This document shows positions 35,565 through 49,800 of a stretch of 64,000 bases of DNA, piece after piece; the first letter of the stretch is position 1; every line of letters starts with the position of its first letter. Under the pieces are notes generated by a model. That model searched no databases, was not told the DNA's origin, and saw only the letters and a list, made by a program, of their open reading frames with translations. The stretch is from Owenia fusiformis (taxonomy: Eukaryota; Annelida; Polychaeta; Sabellida; Oweniidae), in contig CAIIXF020000005.1 of NCBI GenBank assembly GCA_903813345.2, forward strand, positions 40,053,375-40,117,374, in the 5' to 3' direction. Made by a program: the position numbers and the translations under genes.

Positions 35565-36043
35565 TATTTTTACCAACTTTTAAACTTTTCCAAGTTTGAA
35601 TTTCGCGCTTGTTAACTTTTTGTGACGTCATTGCCAGCTCTTCAAATTAAAGGAAAATATTTTGTTAAAATTTTGAAAATATTTTTTCCCTAAAGTTTAT
35701 TGAAAATAAACGTTCTAGACCTAGATTATCGCGTTGAATTGATATTTAAGGTAAGGGGAAGTATTTGCCACATCATTTGGATACACCATAGTCAATGCTT
35801 ATGTTCGTTATGCATAATAATCTAGCATTTCAAAATTTTGAATTTGTTGCTACGTGGGCGATAATAGGCAATATAGCTTCAGAAACATTTCATCGAAAAC
35901 AAAGAGTAGACTATTCTTTCTGAGTGAAAAAAGACATTAATCCATCTAGCTCTCTTCTTACTGTTTTATAGAAGCCATCTGAGGGGTTATTTCTTCTTCA
36001 TTAGCTAGATGGTCTTTACTCGAGTCTCTAGCCAATTCTTGGC
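35565..36043. other. Upstream region of the unknown gene
   Basis: Contains the probable promoter of the minus-strand gene starting at 35564. No diverging gene is visible on the plus strand. No clear TATA box was seen. Confidence 0.35.
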
Positions 36044-36877
36044 TACTATTTTTTTCATGGCCTGAGTTCGTCGCTAACATGCTAAATTTAAGAGTTAGCT
36101 GACGTTTGGGAGTCTGACTTACCTTCTAAAGGTTAGAACCCGAATCTTAATGAAACCATATCACCTTTGTTCCGTCAACCATGGAGCATTTGCCACAACA
36201 TCCAAGAGGTAAACCATGGACCATGAAAATGAATGATTTCCTTGTAAGTTCCGGAAGTTTCAATACGAAAAATTACAGAACATATGTGAAAACCGAATAT
36301 TTGTTCGTTGTTTTCACGATTTACAGGTTCGTTTGTTCTCCAATGTTTTGGTCTAAATTATAAAGCATCACCAACAGGTCTTACTCTATTAATCAACTAA
36401 TACAGCAGACGGCTCATATTTCTACGTAGCATTTCGTTCAGACCAATAGTGGGAGTGCAGATCACGCAGTTTCGTTCGTTGCATACTTCACTTGAAATTG
36501 GTAATTTTGAATATTGGCTACTTCACTTAGCTTGGCGGATGTAGAACATTGCTTAATATTCTTTTAATTTTCACACCAGACATGCTTGGTTGACACGTCA
36601 ACAAAGTAAAGTTCAAGGGTCAATGCTTTATTTCGTGATAACTACAACGCCTTCCCGGAAGTCAACATTAATGAAAAATGAAAAAGTCGGAAAAGCATTT
36701 ACACTAATTTCTATCAAATGCTGTGTTTATGCATCATCAATGACGCAACAAAGGTGATATGGTTTCATTAAGATTCGGGTTCTAACCTTTAGAAGGTAAG
36801 TCAGACTCCCAAACGTCAGCTAACTCTTATATTTAGCATGTTAGTGTCGAACTCAGGCCATGAAAAAAATAGTAGTT
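36044..36877. mobile_element. Palindromic element, 130-bp arms
   Basis: 36044-36172 (TTTTTTTCATGGCCTGAGTT through AGGTTAGAACCCGAATCTTA and ATATCACCTTTGTT) is the reverse complement of 36747-36877 with few mismatches. The centre is about 570 bp. The ORF at 36181-36363 inside it has no homology I recognise. Likely a foldback-type or MITE element. Confidence 0.8.
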
Positions 36878-36886
36878 CAACAAGTT

Positions 36887-37295
36887 AAGGTACAGCTGGA
36901 AAGTAACATTTTGGTAAAAAATTGCTATACCTGCACATGTTATTTTCTGGTACAAAATAAAGTATGAAGGCATGTATCAATTTCCTTGCTTTTTTCAGGA
37001 AAGTATCATTACATTGTCTTCTTTTAGAATATCTGGTAGGCGTTCAAAGGGAACTCCAGGGAATTCTGATATTTCACACTTCCTGTTTTTCCAAATTTTC
37101 TTTCAAAGTTTCCAGACAACACAGGAGCTACCATTGACCTGTTTCCAGGTTTACTAAAAGTAGACAGTGTAATGATACTTTCCTGAAAAAAGCAAGGAAA
37201 TACACACATGCCTTCATACTTAATTATGTACCAGAAAATAACATGTGCAGGTATAGCAATTTTTTACCAAAATGTTACTTTCCAGCTGAACCTTA
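36887..37295. mobile_element. Palindromic MITE, ~145-bp arms
   Basis: 36887-37035 (GTTAAGGTACAGCTGGAAAG through CAGGAAAGTATCATTACA) pairs with 37145-37295 (AATGATACTTTCCTGAAAAA through TTTCCAGCTGAACCTTAAAC). About 110 bp lie between the arms. It directly follows the previous palindrome. Confidence 0.82.
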
Positions 37296-38455
37296 AACCC
37301 AATACCACGGCTTTCATTTATTAACCTGAATGTTCTTATTGCAGTGATTGGGTTTAACTTCCGTGCTTTGCTTTCATTTGTTGCAAATTCTCACTATCAG
37401 TTATTAATTAAACGTGCATGGAATTCCATGCGCTGTCATAGACCACCATTAAATTTTTTGCATCAAGGGCTGAATAGGCACAGACGTTAAACTTAGGGCG
37501 GGCCACAAGATATGTCAGATAAGAAATAAGGCCCAGACTGGGTTTAACTTGTTGAACTAATTCTTGGCAAGAAGTAATTTCATCTGGAACACCGTGAACG
37601 CCATTTGGAAAATGCTGGCCGCGTGTCATGAATTTATCAAATATTTTCAATATTGCATGATTTCGTCTAAAATTAAAACAAATGGCTCCAAGAAAAATGG
37701 CGATATTCGAAAACTCCAGACGAAATGTTAATGTCTGACATTAGTAACTGGCTGTAAATTCTAAGTTTATAGGGATCCAGAAGATGTGAACTAATACATT
37801 GATCACTTCAAGTGTGTATTTGGTGAGGTACAATGTAATAAGACCAAAACTCGCAATTACAGTGCTGATATAAAATAATAAAGGGTGCGTTTTCAAACTA
37901 AACAGAGTGCTCCTACCAAAATGAATTTGCCTACATACCCCTGAGACTCTTATCTGAGAGATAGAATGAACAAATAAAACAAAAGTTTTACTATTATAGG
38001 TAAAAAGTTCTCTTAAAATTTCGAAGTGATTTTACCTGTTAATTCTGTCTTTGGTCCGCCATTTTTGCGGAAGTTACACTTAAACACAAACTCCATGAAA
38101 CGAAACGAAATCACTAGAAAAAACCATGGCACAAGTTGTGCGCATGTGCAGCAAAGTTTAAACCAATCAGATTATTTGATTATTTTGCGCACATGAATTA
38201 TTGGCTTCTGAGCACTTACAAACTAACCACAATAAACAAACCTGGCAGAGACTACCTTTAGCCATGTAGCCTACTTCATTTTAACGAAATTTCAGCTCAA
38301 ACTCGTGACATATGCATATGCTCGTATGAAGCCTTGGAGACACTCATTTTGGTAAATATGATTTACGGTGTATACTTTTCTGCAGTTTGTAGGAGTTTGG
38401 GACATTAATGTTAAAATTCAAGAAAATATGCCAATTATACGACTGATAAATTAAT
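37296..38455. other. Intergenic, nothing recognised
   Basis: No exon with splice support, no tandem repeat and no inverted repeat that I could see. Short open frames on the minus strand (37408-37650) have no recognised similarity. Confidence 0.35.
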
Positions 38456-39665
38456 TATCCCATCGAACGAAGTTCGGAGGGATATAGGGAACGCCTCCGT
38501 CCGTACGTCCGTACGTACGTACGTACGTCCGTCCGTCCGTCTGTACGTCCGTCCGTCCGTCCGTCCGTCCGTCCGTCCGTCCGTCCGGGCAATAACTCAA
38601 ATACCGTTGGCCCGATTTTGTTCATATTTTGTACACATATACCCTATGGGGGTAGAAGTTCTGCTCGAAAGCCGATTTTCAAAATAGCGGCTCATTTCAA
38701 AATGGCGGCCATTTTAGTGTCGAATTTACAGTAATTTAGGTACAATATGTAAAATTGTAACAGCAATATGTTTTAGATGTAAAAAAATTAAATAGGACAT
38801 TAATAAAGCTAGAAATGTAGATATGAAAGAAGCACATGGCAGCCATCTTGAAAAATGGCGGTCTTTACTCGTTATTTTACGATTTTTGCTGTAACTCGAA
38901 AAGTAGTGGAGCGATTTTGTTCATATTTGGTATGTGAATACTATAAACATTGCACACTGTCTAAAGACACTTTTAGTAGAAGGTGGCCATTTTGAAAAAT
39001 GGCCTCCATTTTTCAAAATGGCCGCCATTTTAACGTATTTTACTATAACCCGAAAAGTAGTGGAGCGATTTTGTTCATATTTGGTATGTGAATACTATAA
39101 GCATGACACACTGTCCTATGACACTTTTGGTAGAAGGCGGCCATTTTGAAAAAAAATTTGAAAAATGGCCGCCATTTAAACATATTTTACTATAACTCGA
39201 AAAGTAGTGAAGCGATTTTCTTCATATTTGGTATGTGAATACTGTAAGCATGGCACACTGTCTAATGACACTTTTGGTAGAAGGCGGTCATTTTTCAAAA
39301 TGGCCGCCATTTTAACGTATTTTACTATAACTCGAAAAGTAGTGTAGCGATTTTGTTTATATTTGGTATGTGAATACTATAAGCACTGTATATACACTGT
39401 CTAATGGCACTTTTGGTAGAAGGTGGCCATTTTGAAAAATGGCCGCCATTTTAACGTATTTTACTATAACTTGAAAAGTAGTGGAGCGATTTTGTTCATA
39501 TTTGGTATGTCAATACTATAAGCATGGCACATGGTCTAATGAGAATGACACTTTTGGTAGAAGGTGGCCATTTTGAAAAATGGCTGCCATTTTTGCTATA
39601 TCCTTCGTTTGTAAAAATGCCATCCATGGCTGTTCGATGGGATTCGCTACGCTTTGGCGTTGCCG
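38456..39665 (+). repeat. Dispersed element with CCGT microsatellite and GGCCGCCATTTT array
   Basis: Starts TTATCCCATCGAACGAAG, followed by about 85 bp of CCGT/ACGT tetranucleotides (38498-38587). It then has about five units of 134-157 bp (38862-39600), each with ACTCGAAAAGTAGTGGAGCG, CATATTTGGTATGTGAATAC, GACACTTTTGGTAGAAGG and GGCCATTTTGAAAAATGGCC. It ends TTCGCTACGCTTTGGCG. A short copy with the same two ends and no array lies at 56411-56635, and a partial 5' end at 51752-51850. Confidence 0.75.
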
Positions 39666-40166
39666 TTGTTCTGGTTTGTATCAGCACTATAAAATTGTGA
39701 TGTGAAAAATGGCGGACATTTGATTTCAAATTTTATGATTACTACATGACCCGTATACACATGGTCTCAGTCTGATTACCTAATAGAAAATTTTAAAACA
39801 ACAAAGAAGTGATCAAAACATTATAGAAATATCTTTTTGATTGCTATGTTTTGCCATTCAGCCATTTTCATAGCATTTTCTTCCTGTATTCCTTGCCTCA
39901 GATGAAGGCAAAATAGCAAGTTGCACAAGTTATTGTTAACCAGCTGAGAACTCTGGGAGCCAATCCTTGATAGCCCTGGCATTGGTCTTATATTTGGACA
40001 TTTCGTATGGCCTTATATTGATTGGTATGGGAGCACATTAAAATTTGATAACTTGGTATGGGAACATATTGATATCTGAGGGTTCAGCCTAGGACCCCTG
40101 CCAAATTTTTTACACAGTGAACCCCTGGGGTTAAACCTAACATTAGACTTAAAAATGTTTGCTATT

Positions 40167-40628
40167 CAGTGATCTCCCCAGGATTTTTTCAGAGCAGGGG
40201 GTGGATTTTTTAACAAGTTTCGCCACGGGCTGGGTAAATTTTTGCCGCTCGAATCGCACGCATACTTTGTCAAATGTGCTTCAGCAGCTCCCACAGGGTT
40301 ACTATTTCTTCACGTACAAAATGTAAATAAACACCAAATCTCATTTAGGAAAACCTTTTATTTGATAATACTACATGATAATATGGTTGTAGTGATCATT
40401 GTTCAGTTTCCATAAAGCCTCATGTCCTTGCATCTTCTGTGGTGCCTATCAATTTATCAAACCACCTCCCCCATGCTGCCTCAAAATTGAAGACTTTTTC
40501 CCTTGGCCTGTTTATGATTATATTGAGGACACTGGGCAGGTGAAGCAAGCTTGAAGGAACAGGTGGAGGGGGTAAATTGAGTGAAAAGGGGCGAGCGCCA
40601 TGCAATTAGATTCTGGGGAGAACTATTG
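40167..40628. mobile_element. Candidate non-autonomous element with CTCCCCAG ends
   Basis: Left end AGTGATCTCCCCAGGAT and the inverse of the right end (AGTTCTCCCCAGAAT) are short imperfect inverted repeats about 460 bp apart. No exact flanking duplication was confirmed. Confidence 0.45.
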
Positions 40629-40870
40629 GTAAATAAATGCACCCATTGTCCCATTCTCTAGTTGATGCACATATAGATTAATCTTATCTGTTCAACGCTT
40701 AAGATTTGATTTTGTGCTCATTGAAATTATAAATTGTATTTTACTCAAAAGCTCTTAATGATAATAGATTGATACAATATGTATTTCAGATTGCAAGTAT
40801 GTTACGTCGCATCAAGTCATGTCACTTTGGACTTGTCACATAAATATAGAAATCGACAGTGACAACAATT

Positions 40871-43800
40871 ATGGATCAGTATACTATACTAGGCAGGGTG
40901 GGTGAAGGAGCGCATGGAATTGTTTTCAAAGCCAAACATATTGAGGTGAGAAATATTGCATACATTGTTGCATATATCTTGATAATAGACGAGATGCAAG
41001 TGGAAATAATCTTGATTTACGTCATTTAATACTCAAAATTCAGTCAAAGTGATGTCATATTTGAAGTCTACATGTAAAAGTATATCTAGAAATATGGTTT
41101 CAAAAATTGTTTATCAACTTTGAAAATTTAATTTTTTGGGAAAAATTGACTTCTAGTTCGGGTTGATTCCCCATAGACCCAATGTTGCAAAATCAAAAAA
41201 AGTGAAATATCTTTTCTTGTATTGGACAGACAACATTTTCTTTTACTGAACATATTTTAATTTGCATAACTATTAGATACATAAGGGTTATATGAAAATT
41301 GAACCACTAAAACAGATATAATTTAAGTTTAAGGGAACTTTCTACTATACCCGCCATGTTATCTGACCCGAACGAGCCACCTGGCGGTGAAACTGATAAC
41401 TACCTACTCACATCTGCGTTATTGATTTATTGTACTCTTGAGGTATCTTAAAGAAGAATTATGGACAAATGTTTTTCACGCTACTATACCCTAGTAGCAT
41501 ACTACTTGCTAATGTTTACACCCGTTTTAATGCAATATTTAGGCCTATGAAATGTAAAATGATAAATTATAGCCTAATTATCATATTGATCTTGGCCTAT
41601 TTCCAGTAAGGCTAGGCAAATTTAGGTTTAACATTCCAAAAATTGCAACAGTTTTTAAATTAGTCTTACTTTGTATATTGATATCAGTAGAAAAACTTCA
41701 AAAAGTAGAAAATATACATGTTTTTGTTGATTTTAGAGTGGGGCTCTGGTGGCACTGAAGAAAGTTCCCCTGAAGAAGCTTGATGATGGTATACCTAGTG
41801 CAGCACTAAGGTAGGTGACATACTTCATTTAACCTAGCGCAGCATTAATGAATGATTCTGCCTTTAAACTAGAATTCAAGAATTAATTCTTCGAACTCCG
41901 TAATCTACATGTTTAATTGTTATTTGTTATATTCTGTATTTCAGGGAAATCAAGGCACTGCAGGAGATAGAAGACAACCCTTTTGTAAGTATATATACAA
42001 TTAAGAAGACGACAATAAAATTTATTTCTGCATCGCCTCATTTATTTGTATATAAGTCATCGAACAGAACATTAATACTAACTTTGGTACTTATTACAAA
42101 GCTGTGTTGAGTCTAACGAAGCATTGATCTTTAAAGATAAATTGGTATGGCAATCATTGAATATAAAAGGAAAAATCATTTTCATTTTGATACTAATCTT
42201 ATTCTGTTAGTATTTAGGATTTAAATTTTAAAAATATGCTTAAGGAATAAATAACGATAGGCCATTCAGCCATTCAATATGGTGAAATTCAGCATGAGTT
42301 GGTCATTATGTTGTACAAAGCACCAACCGATGGTAAATAAAAAGTACTAGTAGGCTAATGTAAAAGTAACATTGGCAATATTTTAGACTTACGTTAATGT
42401 TTACAACAAAAGCAAAGGACTAAATATATGAATTCTATCTCCTTTTAAAAGCAAATTCCAAACTGAAGATACATTCTAAACAAGACTATATTATCTAACT
42501 TTGAGCCAAAATATAATCTGCAAGTGGTAATAAATCAAGAATACAAAAAATCCTACTGAAGTCTGAACTGGAACTTAAGCAGTTCCTTCATTCTGTCACT
42601 TTGACGTTAAATAGTTACAGTAGTTGGGGAACAGTGATATAATGGGTAGGCTAACTGTTTCTAAATATGTGTTCCAGGTGGTAAAACTGAGGGAGGTCTT
42701 CCCCCATGGTACTGGTTTTGTCCTGGTATTTGATTATATGCTTTCTGACCTTGCTGAAGTGATACGTAACATTGAACGGCCCCTGTCTGAGGCCCAGATC
42801 AAATCCTACATGCAAATGCTGTTAAAAGGTGTAGCTTATTGTCATGAAAACAATATCATGCACAGAGTAAGTACTGCTGTTTTGTTACAAAAATTAAATG
42901 AATAAGTACTATAGTCTTCATGTCATGTGGGATTTTTATATTATATTAGCTGAAAGGCTCGTGGCTCTTTGGAACATTATATGCATGCCATGGTCATCAG
43001 CTGACATGAGAACCACAGTAAATCATGTACAGTGCATATTCGAACACATATCAATATATCAACCAAATCCCTCTCACTTTGACCACGCCTCTTATCCAAA
43101 TCCCTCTCACTGTGAGTACTTTTCTCATCCCAATTTTATAACTCCCATTGAAATGTAAAAACCTGCTAATTTAAACACTTTTGGCAGTCCCAGTGGCATT
43201 TGGATTGGACACAACTGACAGATTTTACTGTAGTTATCTGTTGCCTCTTATTTCATGACATAATGCTACTATAGCAACCAGCACATTTCATTGTATTCTC
43301 ATAACTACATTTTTACGATACTGTATACATATCAGTCACAAAACATAAATTGTATGTTTATGTATTTAAATTATTTTATTAATGTTTCAATTCATAAAAA
43401 AATCATGAGATTGTAAAATATCACTCATATTTAAAAATTGTTGAATGATAGTATCTATAATACAGTATATTACATTGAGCATCCCATTTCCTTTCGAATC
43501 TTGTGATGTTATATGTATGTTGATGGGAAGAACGATTATATTTTCAGGATTTAAAACCAGCTAACTTGTTGATCAGTTCAAAGGGCCATCTCAAGATTGC
43601 TGACTTTGGTCTGGCTCGAGTTTTCCAGAATGACACGGGTCGGCTTTACAGCCATCAAGTAGCTACAAGGTAATGGAAGAATACAATCATTTGCAATTTG
43701 ATTGAAAGTGGTTATAGAAAATTGAGCCAACAGAAAGAAAAATGCATCTTAAAATTCCATTTTTTGAGAAACTTAAATAATGGCACGATACATGTACATT

Positions 43801-46800
43801 TAAAAGTTGATAATCACTTGTTTTAATGCCAAATGAATCAAAAATTTGAAAAAAGTTTACATTTTAAATTTTCATGACACTAAATTTGAAATTTTAAGGT
43901 CAAAGGACAAGATCAACAAATTATTAATCTATTGTTTTAATTTTTCTTTAAGTGTAGCTTTTATTCTATTTAGGTGGTACAGAGCCCCAGAATTGCTTTA
44001 TGGTGCAAGGAAATATGATGAAGGCTGTGATCTTTGGTAAGTGTGATTCAACTTGTTGAAATTTCCCGCAATAACAATTCTGTCTAATGAAGTGAGACTA
44101 ATATTACCTCTACTATGTAGGTATTTTATGCACCATCTGTATATTGTAATCCCATCAAAAATATCTTTACATGGTAACCTCTTCTTAAAGACCCTGTGTA
44201 AAGTTTGAAAATATGTTTTATCATTCATTAACTATTTTTTTGATTTTAAAAGTTGTTTAAGAGATTTTTTTCTTTGGGGAAAAATTGTCAACTTTTTTTC
44301 TCAAATATTCAAATTCCCACCATTTTTCAAAAAATGTAACACGTGGGAATTATAGGATTCACAACTTACAAAATCTTTAAAATTTCTCTCCAAGCAGGGT
44401 TTGGAATTTGCTAGCTAAGTATCCTAGCATGGTTCTAAAATAAATTCTGAACATGTCACAAAAAGTTAATCTTCAAATATTCCTCTATCATGTCTATGCA
44501 GTGCAAAACACATTATCTTTTTAATACTATTGTAGAGATTGAAGAAAGGACATTCTATTTCAATAATAAAATGTCGTATCTAATACGCCTCTTAAATGTT
44601 TAGCATATTAACAAAAATTACCCCAAGTGACATCATTGTAACGTCATTTAGAGTGCGTAATCTTTTTTTTTCCATTTCAATCTTTTCTAAATAAGAAAAA
44701 CTTTCAAAATAAAACAATGTTGATTGTCTAGCTAGGTTGAAAAGAAGAATATACAGTATTATGATTTAAACATTACTGGTACTATGAGAACTTTTTAGAA
44801 ATTTTAGAATGCATTTTTCTCTGAACCACTTTCATGCATGGATGAGTTCAGTTCTCGCTTATTTATCAAGCAATTTTCTTCAACAAAAGATACGTGAAGA
44901 TTCATGTGGTGTGAATTATCTCTTATTAAATAAATCCACAATTTTTCGAACAAGAAGTCCTTCAAAAACCACTTACTGAAATTTAAAACAAGCTTCATAT
45001 ATTACATTTTGATAACATTCAATAAGGCTACAATATGAGCCAAAGTGGGTTAAACTTTATATGAGGTCTTTAAACACATGTGCATGGAAAAATACCTGTA
45101 AAAGAAAGAATTTTCCAAAAGTGTGTACATATAATTGTAAAGGTGTTTTCTCACAATACAAAGAAAGATAAATATTGGAGAAGAAAATAAACACAAAGTC
45201 TGAATAATACTTAGCACATCCAGGGATTTCCACCCATAGTTCTTCATATATCATGTATCAGGGCATAGTTTATTTACCATTGTTTTTAATTGGACCTGGA
45301 ATATAGACAAAGGAATGTATGTATATTTATTTGGCAGTTCATTGGCAATTTCATTATTCTTCCAAAGTATATTGTGCAGTCCACGCCACTTTGAAAGAGT
45401 CTGGAAATGGACATTGTTCACACTCCAGTAAGTTGGGTAAAACTCAATTAAACCTGCATGTTTTGGTAGGAAGAGTACATGTGTGAGGCCAGCGCCATGC
45501 ATGCCAACCAGGATATCACTGTTGCTCACATATTGTAGCTGCTGTTTCATAGATAGTAAATCTATTTGACTGGATTTTACTGTGAACCTAGGATACATCT
45601 CATGTGTAACATTCAGCAGTTCTTTTTCATTTTTTATTTTTCTGGTGACAAATCCTGTGGGGTTTCTGGGATGAGCAAGATAGTCCCGTCGCCATATGAA
45701 TGAAATTGTCAGATTGTCACAGTTGAGTTTTTTGTCATTGCTAATGTTATAACGTTTGAGGAAGAACTGACTGAAATCTTCAATATATGGGATGTTCTTC
45801 CTGCTGTGTTTATGCATAGGACTGGAATAACCCAGAATACCCCATGCAAGATTTGTATACTTGACTACCTTAGTCTTTCTTCCTATATAGTCTGAAGAGT
45901 TAAAAAGTGTTTTCCAAACTGGATCTAGAGCCCCATTAGGGTGGCCATCAATAAAGAGAATATTTGTCTCTCCTGGGGAATGATTAAAGAACTTCATTAA
46001 AAGGAAAGCATTGTAGTAGTCTGTCATGGTATGATAAAGGTTAGCGTACTCATAGCGTGTTATAGCAATCGTGAAATCTCGTACTGTTTGTTCAGCTCCT
46101 GGTAACACTGGGACCATTTCCAAAGCCTGCAACCACAAAGATAAGTGATTTTTTATACCATCGAATCTATAATTGGGAACGTGTTCATTGCATTTAAGCT
46201 GAAAAAATCCTGGCTTCATTGTATAGTATTCTTTAATTTCCGCCTGATTAAACACACTATTGATTTTTTCACCACCCTTTCTTCCTGATGCCAAGGATGT
46301 ATTAATAGTTGCATTGGAAATGTGAACAAAATTGTTGTCAAATAATTGTAACTGATCCCTGCAGTAGGTTTCTCTACTAGAGAACCACTTGTCCATCTCT
46401 TCATTATCCATAATTGGTACATCATGTTTCATATGGTCAGTCTCAGTGACTGTTTTAAGTGAAATATCATCAATATGTTTTCTCACAGAACTTTTATTTT
46501 TATCATCAGGAATTGGTTGAGTGTCTTTCACAGATAAACGGCCTGCAAGGTTCAGATCAGAAAATTCTAAGTATTTGGAATTGAAGGAATTCAATCTTTG
46601 GAGGAAGAATTTCATTGTTTCATCCTGTTTTGTATTAATATTTTCTGCTTCATTTAAATTGTTCCCATGATGGTAAACATTGTTAAGAGGTATATTTGGA
46701 ACAGGGAGATTCAGGAAAATTAGCATATAGAGACTCCATAACACTGCCATCAGCAGGAATATACGATTACTCATTGGCTGTCGAAACAATTGTTTCCATT

Positions 46801-49800
46801 TTCTTCTTGACATGAAAAACGACATATTGCATGCTAGTCGTCAATTATTAATAAATATAAGCAGTAATTTCTTGTTCCTTGCCACAATTGATATTTCATC
46901 AGAATACAAATGTCTCCCAATGTTCCTACTGCTGATTTGGTATTGACCCAATTCACCTTTTTCTTAAGCTTCTATTGTACTCTACCTGAAAAGAAATAAA
47001 ACAGTGATATACTATTGAATTAAATGATTAAATTAGCAAGATTAAAGAGCTAGAAAGAAGGAAATGTTATAGATTTCAAATAGTTTTGGTCAATATTTTT
47101 GGAAATAGATTTTTATATGACTATTGAATTGTATATCTGAGAGGAATATCCCACCAGAATTGATCAGCCGATGATGTCTTAGCAACACACTTCAAGGATT
47201 AAGATGGTGAAATGGAATAAAAAGTTAACATTGACCCAAAAATGACTTTTTTATAAGTAAAAAAAAAGAATTGAGTCAAGCAATCTAAAGTTGTTATTGA
47301 ACCAAGAAATGATAAAAACCCTGATTTCTTATAATTTTGAACCTGAATAAAAACCTGGATGTTCACAATGACAAACAAGATAAATCTTTATCTGAGAACC
47401 CGAATCAAGACTACTGACTAAATGCTAGACCACATTTATATATGCATACAATTTTATTTCCTGATGTAATATATTATGTAATAGTCAATTTTTATCAGCA
47501 AGAAGTTTTGAGGGCATTGCAGCCTTTTCATCTGTATTTATGATACTTTTAGATTGCCCTAAGCACTTTGCATCATATCAAATAGTAAATGTATATAATT
47601 ACCAATGATTGGGACTACAGTGTAAGGGGGCTTGATCTCTAATTGCTTATTTGTTGTAAACTATATTTATTAGATGATAACATGATAACTTCATGTCACA
47701 AAATTCAAAATGTGCCCATATGCAGGGCCTTAGCCAGCTTTTGCCAATATTTCAGGTACTTTTAATAATTAGCAATTAAATTGCTTCACAAAAAATTATC
47801 CCAAAAATTTTCATCTGTTACATCTTACTGATAGCCAAGTGAAGACTTTGATTCTATCCAGCAGTTTTTGCAAAAATGTCAAAATATAATCCCAAGATAT
47901 TGCATTGATTTACTTAAAAGGTCCAACAATTAGTGCAGAGGGGTCATTCAATGATCATGGACCAGTGTCAAAATATATTCAAGTTTGGATATTTCATCAA
48001 GACTAACTTACTGCACTCCTGGTTTTTTGCGCGCTACTATATTTAACGCTTTTCATGAGTTTTGGAAAATTCGCAAAATATTATAGCTGCAAAATTCCTA
48101 CAGTTCTAATTCGCAAAATGTTATTGTCGCAAAATTCCGTTAGTTTCGTTCAGTGCTGGGCGATAATAGGTAAAAACGTGAGCTTTCGAGTTTTGAAAAA
48201 AGAGAAATTAAGAAGAGAGATCTTTATTACTGTATCAAAATGAACAGTCTAATGAAATGGCATAATAAGAAGCCAAAATCACCTGTCAAAGGAACAATCT
48301 TGGCTGATATCTGAGTCGAAATAGTGATCTCGTATGACAAATCCGCGAAAATAAATAGCCGCGAAATTTCAAAAAACTGAAAATTAGCGAAATATAATAG
48401 CCGCGAAATTTCAAAATGCAAAAAATTCGAAATATAATAAACGTGATGGATGTTAAAAATCTATAAGTGGGACTCCCTTTATAGAAGCTTTGAACTGAAT
48501 TTACACTTCTTATGCTGAAATAGATAGTTTATCCATACATTTTAAGAAAATTCGTATGTCAAAGAAGATGTTAAGCCAAATGTTGCCCTGATAGCTCAGA
48601 AAAAGTAAAAAAATTTGAATTTTTTCTCTACAGACCTTGTTTATTAGAATTTACTTACCTTCTCACAGTTATACAAATCTTTATCTTTGGGACTCATCAT
48701 AGTCAAATTATATTTGTGTTCTCTTGATGCTCTGTTTGTTTTCAATACATAAACTTTTCCAAGCTATCTTATAAATACTAGTTATTACACTATCGTATTT
48801 GCTGTTGCGTTTACTCTGTGAATGTATAAGCTCTTTGTATGTACAGAGACATATAATATGTCTCTGGTATGTATAAGTTATGTCATGGGCACCAAGCAGG
48901 CCTGCACTGAGACAACATACCACCAACTAAGACCCCCCATTGCCCTTGTTTAACCAGTGAATTAGTGACACGATGGGGAGAAATTGACAAGTATCTTAAA
49001 TACTAGAATCCTTACGAGCACATCCTTAAAGGTGAAGATGGCTTAGAGTTATATTTGAAACATATCTATTATGTTTAAATTAATGGATAAGCATTTAGGT
49101 GTTATGGGTTTGTTTCATTCTTGGCTGATGTGATCACCTTGATTCATCAGTGTATTTATATGACTATATCCCCCTCCGTTCAATACCCCTCCATTCAATT
49201 TAGATTATTATCAATTTTTTTTTTTATAGCGTATGGTATATAATTTTAAAAAGTCAGCAATGGCATTTATTTTGATAAATAATAATTTGATAATAATGTC
49301 ACTTATATTATAACAGGTCGTGTAGACCCCTGTTGCTTGATTTATAGCAAAAACATTGACTTTTGCACGTTGGTGATATTATGCCCTTTTTAATAGATCT
49401 CATATCTTAGAAGTCTATCGGTCCAAAAAATATCCTAAGAGCCCTAACATATTTTACCGTGTTGTGTGCCTATTCATTTAGCAATTCAATTGTTAACTTT
49501 CTCCTAAAAAGTAAATCCTAGCAGAAACCATCGCATTCCCCCTCCGTTCTTCCGATCACCGGGAGTGACATTTGTGGTACAACAACTAAAACTGCTATTT
49601 ATATTAAGTGGTATCTATATTTATTTTATGTTTATTCATGGTATCCATTTCATTTGTAAATATACCAGAGATGACTTCCACAATTTTAGTTTGATGCCAA
49701 TTTAAAGAAGTTAGAAAAACACATGGATCATAAATTTTACCAACGATTTTGAGGTTATTGTGTTGTTACTGAAAGAATCTAGGTTTCTACATAATAATAT

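Noticed and set aside
36181-36363. 60-residue ORF starting MEHLPQHPRG
   Set aside because: Lies between arms of a palindromic element, with no recognised similarity and no splice support.
45251-46825. Identification as EOGT or POMGNT2
   Set aside because: All share the GT61 fold, but the YANLYHT and RRDYLAHPR segments are closer, from memory, to plant xylosyltransferase; kept as xylosyltransferase-like only.
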